A program made the translations under genes and the position numbers. 64,000 nt of DNA from Algoriphagus kandeliae (GTDB lineage: Bacteria; Bacteroidota; Bacteroidia; Cytophagales; Cyclobacteriaceae). Below the pieces are notes generated by a model. The model saw only the letters and a program-made list of their open reading frames with translations. It was not told the origin of the DNA and searched no databases. Below, piece by piece: positions 17,136 through 26,094 of the stretch; position 1 is the stretch's first letter, and the number at the start of each line of letters is the position of its first letter. The stretch covers positions 620,001 through 684,000 of the forward strand of contig NZ_SPSB01000001.1 of the NCBI RefSeq assembly GCF_004571135.1, in the 5' to 3' direction.

Positions 17136-18357
17136 AATTCTTTTATACCTAGTTCTCCTTTTTCAACTGATTATCCTCGTTTTTTTAATCATTAAAGTAT
17201 TTGGTCAAGGTCAAAAAAAAGAAATACAAGAGCTAAAGGAAGAGATTGCCCAATCTCTTTTGGAGGGAAGAAAAGAAAGTCGGCAGGATTTAATGGCTCA
17301 ATTTCGATTAGTATTTGATTCTCTGAGAAATAGCTCTCAAGATCAGCAAAATGCTTTAAAGGATTTTGGGGAAGTTTTTCGCCGTAATGTCCGGGATTTC
17401 AATGAGCTGCAGAGAGAGAAATTGGATGCTTTGAATAAAAAGCAAGAAGAACTTCAAAAGACAACGGAGTTGCGTTTGGAGAAAATACGTGAAACCGTGG
17501 ATGAAAAGCTTCAAAAAACTTTGGAAGCGCGACTCGGGCAATCCTTTGAAATGGTGAGTAAACAGCTACAGGCTGTTCAAAAAGGCCTTGGTGAAATGCA
17601 ACATCTTGCCAACGGAGTAGGGGATTTGAAGAGAGTCTTGAGTAATGTGAAGAGTCGTGGAGTTTTGGGTGAATATCAGCTACAGGCTTTATTGGAAAAT
17701 ATGCTTTCTCCAGAGCAATATTTAACCAATGCTGCCGTGGGAAAAGGAAATCGCGAGCGGGTGGAATTTGCAGTAAAAATGCCCGGAAATGATCATGTTG
17801 TTCTACTTCCTATTGACTCCAAATTTCCTCAAGAGTCTTATTTACGCTTAGTGGATGCCTATGACACAGGGAATCCAACTGAGATCGAATATTTTCGAGC
17901 AGAGTTGATTAGAGCCGTGAAAAAGTCTGCTCAGGATATTCAGTCAAAATATCTCAATCCTCCTCACACGACGGATTTTGCTATTCTGTTTTTACCTGTT
18001 GAAAGTCTTTATGCTGAAATACTTCGGCAACCAGGATTAGCTCAACAACTTCAGCAGGATTATAAAGTATTGGTGACAGGTCCGACGACTCTTTCTGCAA
18101 TTTTGAACAGTCTTCAAATGGGTTTCAAAACTTTGGCTATCCAAAAAAGAAGTTCGGAGGTATGGCAGATTTTGGGTGCTGTGAAGACCGAGTTCTCCAA
18201 ATTCGGAGATTTGATCGAAAAGACCCAAAAGAAACTTCAAGAAGCCAATGCGGATTTGGACAAGTTGGTAGGAGTGAGGACACGAGTAATTCAACGAAAA
18301 TTGAAGGATGTCGAAGAATTGCCGGATGTAGACTCGGATAGATTGCTGGAGGATTGA
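17125..18357 (+). CDS. rmuC: DNA recombination protein RmuC
   Basis: 410 residues. An N-terminal TM (about 4-24) is followed by a long coiled coil (about 30-165, many Lys/Glu/Gln). The conserved RmuC nuclease-like domain (about 165-350) contains LKRVLSNVKSRGVLGEYQLQ and the P-I-D-S-K-F-P core. RmuC limits inversions at short inverted repeats in E. coli. The start overlaps the hydrolase gene by 11 bases. The length fits the family. Confidence 0.93.
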   Translation: MTSEILLYLVLLFQLIILVFLIIKVFGQGQKKEIQELKEEIAQSLLEGRKESRQDLMAQFRLVFDSLRNSSQDQQNALKDFGEVFRRNVRDFNELQREKLDALNKKQEELQKTTELRLEKIRETVDEKLQKTLEARLGQSFEMVSKQLQAVQKGLGEMQHLANGVGDLKRVLSNVKSRGVLGEYQLQALLENMLSPEQYLTNAAVGKGNRERVEFAVKMPGNDHVVLLPIDSKFPQESYLRLVDAYDTGNPTEIEYFRAELIRAVKKSAQDIQSKYLNPPHTTDFAILFLPVESLYAEILRQPGLAQQLQQDYKVLVTGPTTLSAILNSLQMGFKTLAIQKRSSEVWQILGAVKTEFSKFGDLIEKTQKKLQEANADLDKLVGVRTRVIQRKLKDVEELPDVDSDRLLED

Positions 18358-18454
18358 GTGTTTTTTAGTCTGGAATTGGTTTTTTGCTTGTTTTCATACT
18401 TTTCTACCAGCTCAATTTTTTGGGTTAAATACTGATAACCATTTAGAAAGGTAT

Positions 18455-18462
18455 TACTTTTG
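18455..18462 (+). promoter_or_regulatory. -7 promoter element (TACTTTTG) for trkA-trkH
   Basis: TACTTTTG fits TAnnTTTG, 29 bases before the trkA ATG, in the 134-base gap after rmuC. No clear -33 element. Confidence 0.5.
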
Positions 18463-18491
18463 TTGACAGTTTTATCACCAGAAAAAATTAT

Positions 18492-19838
18492 ATGGGGATG
18501 CACATTGTAATTGCTGGTGCAGGTGATATGGGTTATCACCTCGCTGAGCAATTAAGTTATGATAATAAGGACATCACACTGATTGATACAGAGCGGGAGG
18601 TTTTAGATTATGTTTCTTCCAAACTAGATGTCCTAACAGTAATGGGCGATGCTACTTCAATCGAAGTACTTCAGCGAGCCAACGTCACCAATGCCAGTAT
18701 GCTGTTGGCAGTGACCACTTCCGAAAAAACCAATATTGTAGCCGCTGTACTTGCGAAGCAATTGGGAGCAAAAATGGTGATGGCCCGGGTAAGAAATCAC
18801 TCTTATCTCAACAGCGAAAATGTCCAATATTTCCACAATTTAGGGATTGATAATTTGATTTCTCCTACCATGCTTTGCAGCAAGGAGATTTTTAATATGA
18901 TTCAAAATTCAAGCTTTACAGAAGTTTTTGATTTTGAAGGAGGAAAGCTGAATATCGTTGGAGTTACTTTGGATGATAGTAATCCCTTGGTTAATCAGCG
19001 GATTATGGATATGAAGTCCAACCCCATATTTGAGGACATTCGAATCATCGCCATTCTTAGAGATCAAAAAACTATCATTCCTCGAGGGAGTAATATCATA
19101 CGAAATCACGACCACGTTTTTTTCATTTCAACCAAAAAGCATACTGAAAGCATTTTGGATTTGATTGGGCAGAAAAAGCGCGAGGTCAAAAATATCATGA
19201 TTATCGGAGGGGATGATATGGCTTTGACAACGGCTTTGAGACTTGAGCATCACTATCGGGTGACATTGGTCAATCGGGATAAAGAGCGTTGCAAGTGGCT
19301 TGCAGAACAATTGCCTAATACACTGATTATCAACGGTGATTATAAAAATGTGGAGCTGCTAATTGAGGAAGGATTAGAGCAAATGGACGCCTTTTTAGCA
19401 TTGACAGAATCCTCTGAAACCAATATCATAACCAGTCTTTCTGCTAAAAATCACGGAGTTTACAAAACCATTGCCCACGTAGATACTCGTGAGTATATCC
19501 ATATTTCTCACAGCATCGGGGTGGATTCTTTGATCAATAAAAAATTAGTGGCAGCTAATGAAATTTCCCGTTTTCTAAGAAAGGGGACTGTTGAGGCTGT
19601 TTCTGGAATTTACGGGGTGGATGCTGAATTTATTCAATATTCTGTTTGTAAAAATAACCGACTGACCCGGTATCCCTTAAAGGATCTTCACTTCCCAGAC
19701 ACAGCAATTGTTGCAGGAGTGATTCGTGGTGAGGAGGTTTATATTCCAGATGGTGATTTTCAGATGCAGATGAAGGATAAGGCAATTGTACTTGCCTTGC
19801 CTCAAGCAAAAGCTGCTTTGGATAAGTTATTTCATTAA
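18492..19838 (+). CDS. trkA: Trk potassium uptake regulator TrkA
   Basis: 448 residues, a tandem RCK protein. The first NAD-binding fold starts HIVIAGAGDMGYHLAEQL (G-x-G-x-x-G), with its C-terminal ligand lobe to about 225. The second begins IMIIGGDDMALTTALRLE near 235, with G-x-x-x-x-A in place of a full glycine triad. TrkA forms a cytoplasmic ring that gates the TrkH channel in response to nucleotides. ATG 18492 and ATG 18498 are both possible. trkH follows after three bases, so the two form an operon. Confidence 0.95.
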   Translation: MGMHIVIAGAGDMGYHLAEQLSYDNKDITLIDTEREVLDYVSSKLDVLTVMGDATSIEVLQRANVTNASMLLAVTTSEKTNIVAAVLAKQLGAKMVMARVRNHSYLNSENVQYFHNLGIDNLISPTMLCSKEIFNMIQNSSFTEVFDFEGGKLNIVGVTLDDSNPLVNQRIMDMKSNPIFEDIRIIAILRDQKTIIPRGSNIIRNHDHVFFISTKKHTESILDLIGQKKREVKNIMIIGGDDMALTTALRLEHHYRVTLVNRDKERCKWLAEQLPNTLIINGDYKNVELLIEEGLEQMDAFLALTESSETNIITSLSAKNHGVYKTIAHVDTREYIHISHSIGVDSLINKKLVAANEISRFLRKGTVEAVSGIYGVDAEFIQYSVCKNNRLTRYPLKDLHFPDTAIVAGVIRGEEVYIPDGDFQMQMKDKAIVLALPQAKAALDKLFH

Positions 19839-19841
19839 TTC

Positions 19842-21287
19842 ATGATTCACTTTAAAGAAATTGCCAAAATCATGGGGGCGCTCTTGTTGCTGATTGCCCT
19901 CCTCATGCTTCCGGCAGTTATTTATTCCTATTACTATGGAGAAGACCCGTGGCCATTGCTTATATCAATGGGAATCACTGGTTTTGTAGGATTAATTTTA
20001 TTTATTTCTTTTTCCAAACAAGATCAAAATATTAGAAAGCGAGAAGGGTATCTTATTGTTGCCTTGAGCTGGACTTTTATGGCTTTGTTTGGAATGCTTC
20101 CTTTTTTGTTGAGTCATCAAATTCCGACCTTTCAAGACGCTTTCTTTGAAACGCTTTCTGGCCTTACTACCACCGGAGCGACCATTCTTACTGATATTGA
20201 AGTCATGCCAAAAGGCTTGCTTTTTTGGCGAAGTATGACGCAATGGATTGGTGGTTTGGGTATTATTGTGTTGACCGTTGCGATTTTTCCATTGTTGGGA
20301 ATCGGCGGAATTGAGCTTTTCGTAGCAGAATCTCCAGGTCCAACTTCCGATAAAGTTCACCCTAGAATATCGGAGACGGCCAAACGGCTTTGGTATGTGT
20401 ATGTTGGGTTGACTCTTTCAGCTACAATCCTTTATTGGATAGGGGGGATGACCTTTTTTGATGCCATTAATCATGGATTGACCACGCTTGCTACAGGAGG
20501 CTTCTCTACCAAAAATGCCTCTATGGCTCATTATGATTCAGCCTTTATTCAATATGTGGCGATTCTATTCATGTTTTTAGCAGGGACAAACTTTACCGTT
20601 ATCTATTTTGGTTTGCTTGGAAAATTCCGAAGAGTATTCCAAAGTGATGAGTTCAAGACATACACTTTAGCCGTTTTGGCTATTACAGTGATTGTGTTTT
20701 ATCCAATTGCAGCCAACGGAGGTAGTTATGAATTGGCTTTTAGAAAATCCTTGTTTCAGGTTGTGTCCCTTGTTACCACCACTGGCTATGTGACAGATGA
20801 TTATACACAATATGGACAAGGATTGACGTTCATTTTCTTTATGCTTCTTTTCATTGGTGGATCTGCGGGTTCGACTGCAGGTGGAATTAAGTTTGTAAGA
20901 CATCTGACTTTCATAAAAAATTCTTGGTTAGAGTTTAAGCGCCTTATTCACCCAAGAGCGGTAGTTCCTTTGATGATTAATGGAGACCGTGTAACAGGTA
21001 GAATCATCACGCATATCATGAACTTCCTATTGATTTACCTGCTCACATTCGTTTTGGGGGCGTTGGTTTTATCATTGATGGGCTATGATTTACCGACTTC
21101 TCTGGGAGCTGTGGCTACCTGCCTAGGTAATGTGGGACCAGCCATCGGTGATGTGGGGCCGGTGGACAATTTTGCCTTCTTCTCGCCGGCAGCGAAGGTA
21201 TTCTTGGCCTTCATTATGCTTTTGGGAAGATTGGAGCTCTTCACTATTTTGGTACTCTTCACGCCGTTTTTCTGGAGAGCCAATTAA
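19842..21287 (+). CDS. trkH: Trk potassium uptake channel subunit TrkH
   Basis: 481 residues, inner membrane, with four M1-P-M2 repeats. The four selectivity-filter loops can be read as SGLTTTGATI, TLATGGFST, VTTTGYVTDD and TCLGNVGPA. It takes up K+ together with the TrkA ring encoded just upstream. The last four bases overlap the 3' end of the convergent helicase gene, and no terminator hairpin lies between them, so transcripts from both strands may overlap. Confidence 0.95.
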   Translation: MIHFKEIAKIMGALLLLIALLMLPAVIYSYYYGEDPWPLLISMGITGFVGLILFISFSKQDQNIRKREGYLIVALSWTFMALFGMLPFLLSHQIPTFQDAFFETLSGLTTTGATILTDIEVMPKGLLFWRSMTQWIGGLGIIVLTVAIFPLLGIGGIELFVAESPGPTSDKVHPRISETAKRLWYVYVGLTLSATILYWIGGMTFFDAINHGLTTLATGGFSTKNASMAHYDSAFIQYVAILFMFLAGTNFTVIYFGLLGKFRRVFQSDEFKTYTLAVLAITVIVFYPIAANGGSYELAFRKSLFQVVSLVTTTGYVTDDYTQYGQGLTFIFFMLLFIGGSAGSTAGGIKFVRHLTFIKNSWLEFKRLIHPRAVVPLMINGDRVTGRIITHIMNFLLIYLLTFVLGALVLSLMGYDLPTSLGAVATCLGNVGPAIGDVGPVDNFAFFSPAAKVFLAFIMLLGRLELFTILVLFTPFFWRAN

Positions 21288-23743
21288 TCCAACACTTCAA
21301 ATTGTGCTTGGATTTTTGCGATACGGTCTTCCAAACTTTCTGAGGAAATGGTGGTTCGGCTGAGTCGGTCAACCATGATTGGAAAAGAAAAAGGCGTAAA
21401 CTGAACCGGGTATCGAACATCGATTCGAAGCCGGTTTATTTTTTTAATAGCTTCTACAAATTTCTCCTGTTCCATTTGTTGGTTAAGGGCTTCCTTTTGG
21501 GCCTGTTTCAAAAGTAGATTATCTGGGTCGTATTGCTCAAAAACCTGAAAAAGTAAGCTAGAATTGGATTGAATGTGTTTGAAAGTGGCCGGCTTTCCGG
21601 GATAGCCTTGGAAAACCAACCCTGCGATTCCAGCTATTTCTCTGAATTTTCTACGGGACATTTCACTTTCGTTTACACAGCGTAAAGCATCCTCTTCGAT
21701 GTTATTCAAGGAAAAAATATCCTCTTCCAAAATCTCCTCAATGGGAATGGGACTATCTGAAAGTAATTCAAATCCATAATCATTCATGGCCATATTGAAA
21801 GTGACGGGATAGCTGATGGAAATCCTGTAAGCGATCAATGCGCTCATCAATTCATGAATCATCCTACCTTCAAAAGGGTAGAAAAACAAATGATACCCTT
21901 GTTTGCTTTGATGGGATTCAATCAAAAATGTATCTGGATCAGGAACTACTGAAAGTTTACTTTGGAGATCTAGAATAGGAGCAATTTGTCGTAATTCTTC
22001 TGATCGAAGTAATCCTTGATTATACTCTTGTAGGATTTGTAGGATTTTATCAGCAAGCATAGAAGACAAGGACATGCGGGCTCCCATCCAACTTACCACG
22101 TGATTGGTTTTCTTTTCGGAGACTTTTACAATGGCTGTCAGATCTTTGATTTGCAATAATTCCAAAGGTCTTCCTGCAAAGAAAAACCGATCACCAATTT
22201 TCATTTTGGAGATAAAATATTCCTCAACAGTTCCCAGATATGCTCCATTTTTAAATTTGATTTTTATCATGGGCTCAGAAACAATGGTGCCCATGGAAAG
22301 GCGATGCTTCATCGCAATCCGTTTGTTTTTAACTCGATAGCTTCCGTCTTCATCTTGAACAACCTTCAAAAAGTCTTCGTAGCTGCTTAAGGAATCTCCA
22401 CCCTGGGTGATAAATCGAATGACCCAATCCATTTCTTCCTGACTCATTTGGGAAAAGGAATAGGTTCTTTTGATCAATAGGAAAATCTCTTTTTCAAAAA
22501 ACCCTTCTCCAACTGCCAAAGTCACCAAAAACTGAATTAAAACATCATAGGGCAAAATAGGAGGGAATTGTGACTCCATGTCTTCAGATTCTATTGCATT
22601 CCGAAGAGCTGCGGCTTCAATCAATTCTAGGGAATTGGTAGGAACAAAAAAGATTTCAGAAGGAAGGCCAGGCTGGTGACCTGCCCGTCCGGCCCGCTGA
22701 ATAAATCGAGCTACCCCTTTTGGACTTCCTACTTGGATAACTCTGTCGACAGGACGGAAATCTACTCCTAAGTCCAAACTCGAGGTACAAACCACCAACT
22801 TGAGTTTTCCTTCATGTAGTGAATTTTCAACCCAAGCCCGGACATTCATATCTAAGGAACCGTGGTGCATTGCGATCCACCCAGCCCAATCCGGCCTCGC
22901 TTCCAGAAGTTTTTGATACCAGATTTCGGTTTGGGATCTAGTATTTGTAAAAAGTAAAACCGTTTTCCCTTCCTCAATGATGGGAATAACCTGCTCCATC
23001 ATCCGAATTCCCAAATGACCTGACCAAGGATATTTTTCAATTTCCTCGGGGATTACTGATTTTAAAATAATGGGTTTATGGACTTTTGCCTTAATCATGT
23101 GAATGGGCAAATCGAATCCCAATAAGGCTCGGCATGCTTCTTCCATATTGCCGATTGTTGCTGAAATCCCCCATCTTCGAAAATTCTGAGGACAAAGGGA
23201 TTGGATGTATTCTAATGCAAGTTGTACTTGTACTCCTCGTTTATTGCCAACCAATTCATGCCATTCGTCGACAACAATGCATTGTAGGTTTTTGAAAAGT
23301 TTGGGATGCTCTTTTTGAGAGATTAAAATATGCAATGTCTCAGGAGTTGTAATCAAAACCTCGGGAGGTTTTCTCTTTAGGGCGGCACGTGTTTTTGGAT
23401 CCGTATCTCCATTTCGGACAGCCACTTGCCAAGGAAGCTCCATCACATCACATACTTCCTGCATGGCTTTTTGAATGTCCTGAGCCAAAGCTCTAAGAGG
23501 GGTGATCCAAATCAGTTGCAGTCCATTATTCTTCTTCTCTTTCCAATCAGTTGGATTCTTTCGGATAAAATCTAAAATAACCGCAAACCATAAGGCAAAG
23601 GTTTTTCCCGAACCCGTAGGAGCATTAAGAAGGCCTGATTTGCCTGATAGGTAATCCTTCCAGGTTGATTTCTGAAAATCAAAGGCCTCCCAGTTTTTGG
23701 ACCTAAAATAGGAGAGGGCAGGTTCTAATTCCTTTTCATCCAT
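21284..23743 (-). CDS. Lhr-Core type DNA helicase, ligase-associated
   Basis: 819 residues. RecA domain 1 holds Walker A APTGSGKT at 41-48 and a DEWH box (VVDEWHELVGNKRG). RecA domain 2 has SSLDLGVDF and the QRAGRAGH motif VI. A winged-helix and Lhr C-terminal domain follow. Lhr-Core enzymes are 3'-5' helicases of DNA repair clusters. Its start overlaps the DNA ligase gene by eight bases, so they are one unit. The metallophosphoesterase and metallo-beta-lactamase nuclease that normally complete the cluster are not in this window. Confidence 0.92.
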   Translation of the reverse strand: MDEKELEPALSYFRSKNWEAFDFQKSTWKDYLSGKSGLLNAPTGSGKTFALWFAVILDFIRKNPTDWKEKKNNGLQLIWITPLRALAQDIQKAMQEVCDVMELPWQVAVRNGDTDPKTRAALKRKPPEVLITTPETLHILISQKEHPKLFKNLQCIVVDEWHELVGNKRGVQVQLALEYIQSLCPQNFRRWGISATIGNMEEACRALLGFDLPIHMIKAKVHKPIILKSVIPEEIEKYPWSGHLGIRMMEQVIPIIEEGKTVLLFTNTRSQTEIWYQKLLEARPDWAGWIAMHHGSLDMNVRAWVENSLHEGKLKLVVCTSSLDLGVDFRPVDRVIQVGSPKGVARFIQRAGRAGHQPGLPSEIFFVPTNSLELIEAAALRNAIESEDMESQFPPILPYDVLIQFLVTLAVGEGFFEKEIFLLIKRTYSFSQMSQEEMDWVIRFITQGGDSLSSYEDFLKVVQDEDGSYRVKNKRIAMKHRLSMGTIVSEPMIKIKFKNGAYLGTVEEYFISKMKIGDRFFFAGRPLELLQIKDLTAIVKVSEKKTNHVVSWMGARMSLSSMLADKILQILQEYNQGLLRSEELRQIAPILDLQSKLSVVPDPDTFLIESHQSKQGYHLFFYPFEGRMIHELMSALIAYRISISYPVTFNMAMNDYGFELLSDSPIPIEEILEEDIFSLNNIEEDALRCVNESEMSRRKFREIAGIAGLVFQGYPGKPATFKHIQSNSSLLFQVFEQYDPDNLLLKQAQKEALNQQMEQEKFVEAIKKINRLRIDVRYPVQFTPFSFPIMVDRLSRTTISSESLEDRIAKIQAQFEVLD

Positions 23744-25325
23744 AGAGTTCGAGTAGTGCTCGGAGTTCCTGAAGAGTATTCGCTTCTTCCTTTGGTTTGT
23801 CTTTTCTCCACCTCAATATTCTAGGAAATCGGAGAGCAATCCCACTTTTGTGACGAGGACTGTCTTGGATTCCTTCAAAAGCAATTTCAAATACTAATTC
23901 CGGTTTGACTGTACGAACAGGACCAAAACGCTCCTTGGTATTCTTTTTTACAAATTGATCCACTTCGCGCATTTCAGCATCTGTGAGTCCAGAATAAGCT
24001 TTGGCGAAAGGAACTAATTGATCCCCATCCCAAACGGCAAAAGTGTAATCGCTGTATAAATCCGCTCTTCTTCCATGTCCCTTCTGCGCATAAATCATCA
24101 CCCCATCAATAGTCAGAGGGTCGATTTTCCATTTCCACCAATTTCCTCTTTTTCTCCCGGTTTCATAAGGACTTTCTTTATGTTTCAGCATAAGTCCTTC
24201 CGCCAATTCACTTCTGGATTTTTCACGGATTTTTGCAAGTTCCTCCCAGGAATTAGCCTGAATTGGAGGAGATATTTCCAATCTTTCATGGCTTATTTCT
24301 TCATAAATCAATTCCAATTTTGATCTGCGAATATGAAGCGGTTGGTTTCTATAATCTATCCCTTCCCATTCCAAAAGGTCATAAGCCAAAAAACTGACAG
24401 GAGCAGTTTGTAGAATTTTTTTGGTGATATTCTTTCTGCCTATTCGTGTTTGAAGGAGGGAAAAGGGAAGCGGTTTCCCGTCTAGAAAAGCTAAAATTTC
24501 ACCATCAAGAACTGTCCCATCCGGTAGATTTTGACCCAAATCCAATAATTCAGGGAATTTTTCATTGACCAGTTCTTCCCCTCTGCTCCACACAAATACC
24601 TCATTCATTCGGGAAATAAGCTGTCCACGAATCCCGTCCCATTTCCACTCGGCTTGCCAATGTTCTAATTTTCCTAGATCTGAGGGTTCCTTTTCCAAGG
24701 GATGTGCTAGAAAAAATGGATAAGGTTTTGATAAATCCTGTTTAGAGGAATTTGAGTTGAAAAGCTCTTCAAATCGAATCTGACTAGGATCCCAATTACC
24801 CATTAAGGCATAAGCGATTTCTGATTTTTCATATCCTAGAAATTGAGCCAAAGCTTGGGTTATCAAATTTTGGCTTACTCCGATGCGGAATCCACCAGTG
24901 ATGATTTTATTAAATACGAATCGCTCTGTTCGATCTAATCGGGACCAAGCATCTAGTAAAAACTCCTTTTTTTCATCCTCTTCTTTATCGATTAAGCCAT
25001 TTAGCTTTTCAATCCAATCGCTCAAATCGAAATCATGGCTGTTGGTAGGCAAAGGAAGCAGTAAGGAGATGGTTTCTGCTAAATCCCCGACAGTATGGTA
25101 ACATTCTTCAAATAGCCAATTTGGAGTCTCGGAATATTCCATACACCATTCCCGAAGTTGTTTGGTAGAAATTTGGCGTTTGGGACGTCGATGGGTGAAG
25201 AGCGCAATTCCCCAAACTTTATCCCGATCCGAGGCTTCCTTGAAAAAATGATGCAAGGCCGCCAACTTATCCTTTGTTTTATTGGATTGATCTAATTGGG
25301 AAATTAGGCGGGCAAAATGCTTCAT
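23736..25325 (-). CDS. ATP-dependent DNA ligase
   Basis: 529 residues. An N-terminal helical DNA-binding domain (to about 195) is followed by the adenylyltransferase domain, with the nucleophilic Lys228 in E-W-K-W-D-G, then a GTVLDGEILAF motif and KHKESPYETGRKRGNWWKWK, and an OB-fold ending with the R-F-P-R motif. This is the ligase B/C type encoded with Lhr-Core helicases and separate from the replicative NAD+ ligase. First gene of the pair. Its start lies 125 bases from the divergent lipoprotein gene. Confidence 0.94.
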   Translation of the reverse strand: MKHFARLISQLDQSNKTKDKLAALHHFFKEASDRDKVWGIALFTHRRPKRQISTKQLREWCMEYSETPNWLFEECYHTVGDLAETISLLLPLPTNSHDFDLSDWIEKLNGLIDKEEDEKKEFLLDAWSRLDRTERFVFNKIITGGFRIGVSQNLITQALAQFLGYEKSEIAYALMGNWDPSQIRFEELFNSNSSKQDLSKPYPFFLAHPLEKEPSDLGKLEHWQAEWKWDGIRGQLISRMNEVFVWSRGEELVNEKFPELLDLGQNLPDGTVLDGEILAFLDGKPLPFSLLQTRIGRKNITKKILQTAPVSFLAYDLLEWEGIDYRNQPLHIRRSKLELIYEEISHERLEISPPIQANSWEELAKIREKSRSELAEGLMLKHKESPYETGRKRGNWWKWKIDPLTIDGVMIYAQKGHGRRADLYSDYTFAVWDGDQLVPFAKAYSGLTDAEMREVDQFVKKNTKERFGPVRTVKPELVFEIAFEGIQDSPRHKSGIALRFPRILRWRKDKPKEEANTLQELRALLELYG

Positions 25326-25450
25326 TGGAAAGTATCAATTCACAATAATGTGACAATTATCAATTGGCAATATCTGAAAATCGATATTTTTAGTAAAAAT
25401 TGAACAGGTTTGGTTTTGGAATCGTTCTGAATATTGAAAACTTCACAACT

Positions 25451-25960
25451 ATGAAAAAGTTACTGATAGCCTTTATTGTTTTAGGGTCTGCTTGGGCTTG
25501 TACCGATTCAGAGCCGGATCAGTATACAGGCAAAATCTATGAATACCAATTATATAAATCCTCTGACTTTGACTTTAATGGAAATTTAACCGTCAAAGAA
25601 TTAGTGGGAGGGAACCTAGAATTGACCATTGACCTAGAAGGAGTAAACAGTGATTCGGATGTAAGCTTCCCCGCTCATTTGCACTTCGGGAATTATCAGT
25701 TACAGGATGCGCCAATTGCTTTTGTTCTTAATCCTGTTAGTGCTAAAGACTTAAAAAGTGTTACCGTTTTGGGACAATTATCTGATGGCTCAAAATTGAG
25801 TTTTGAAGACTTCAAACTATTTGATGGGCATGTCAAAGTGCACCTTGCCAATGATGGTCCAGATTATAACATCATTTTGGTGGCTGGTGATATTGGGTTA
25901 GGAGCCGAACAATCAGTTTTTGATCCTTCAAAAATGGCAGTTTGCGGAAAAGATTTTTAA
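25451..25960 (+). CDS. CHRD-like lipoprotein
   Basis: 169 residues from ATG 25451; the frame is open from 25400, but the later start gives a proper lipoprotein signal (MKKLLIAFIVLGSAWAC, lipid-carrying Cys17). The mature part is beta-rich. It has LTIDLEGVNSDSDVSFPAHL followed by HFGN, resembling the CHRD repeat pattern with an H-x-H pair, and a single repeat-sized domain. Expected on the outer membrane. Function unknown. Divergent from the ligase; followed by a terminator. Confidence 0.7.
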   Translation: MKKLLIAFIVLGSAWACTDSEPDQYTGKIYEYQLYKSSDFDFNGNLTVKELVGGNLELTIDLEGVNSDSDVSFPAHLHFGNYQLQDAPIAFVLNPVSAKDLKSVTVLGQLSDGSKLSFEDFKLFDGHVKVHLANDGPDYNIILVAGDIGLGAEQSVFDPSKMAVCGKDF

Positions 25961-25988
25961 TCGATAGATATTCCTTCAAAAAGGAATA

Positions 25989-26024
25989 AAAAAAGCTTAT
26001 TCTTCAAAAAGGGTAGGCTTTTTT
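25989..26024 (+). terminator. Terminator after the CHRD-like lipoprotein
   Basis: 14-pair stem (25989-26002 with 26011-26024), three G-U pairs, eight-base loop, ending in a T-run. The A-rich 5' arm pairs with the T-run. Confidence 0.65.
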
Positions 26025-26043
26025 TGATTGACTAAAACAAAAA

Positions 26044-26069
26044 AATAAGCACCCATTTGGGTGCTTATT
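26044..26069. terminator. Bidirectional terminator before the Asp-box protein 3' end
   Basis: Eleven-pair stem (26044-26054 with 26059-26069), ATTT loop, A-tract on the left and T-rich right flank. It stands between convergent genes and probably ends the minus-strand gene as well. Confidence 0.75.
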
Positions 26070-26094
26070 TTGTTATTGGATTCTTTAAAAAGAA

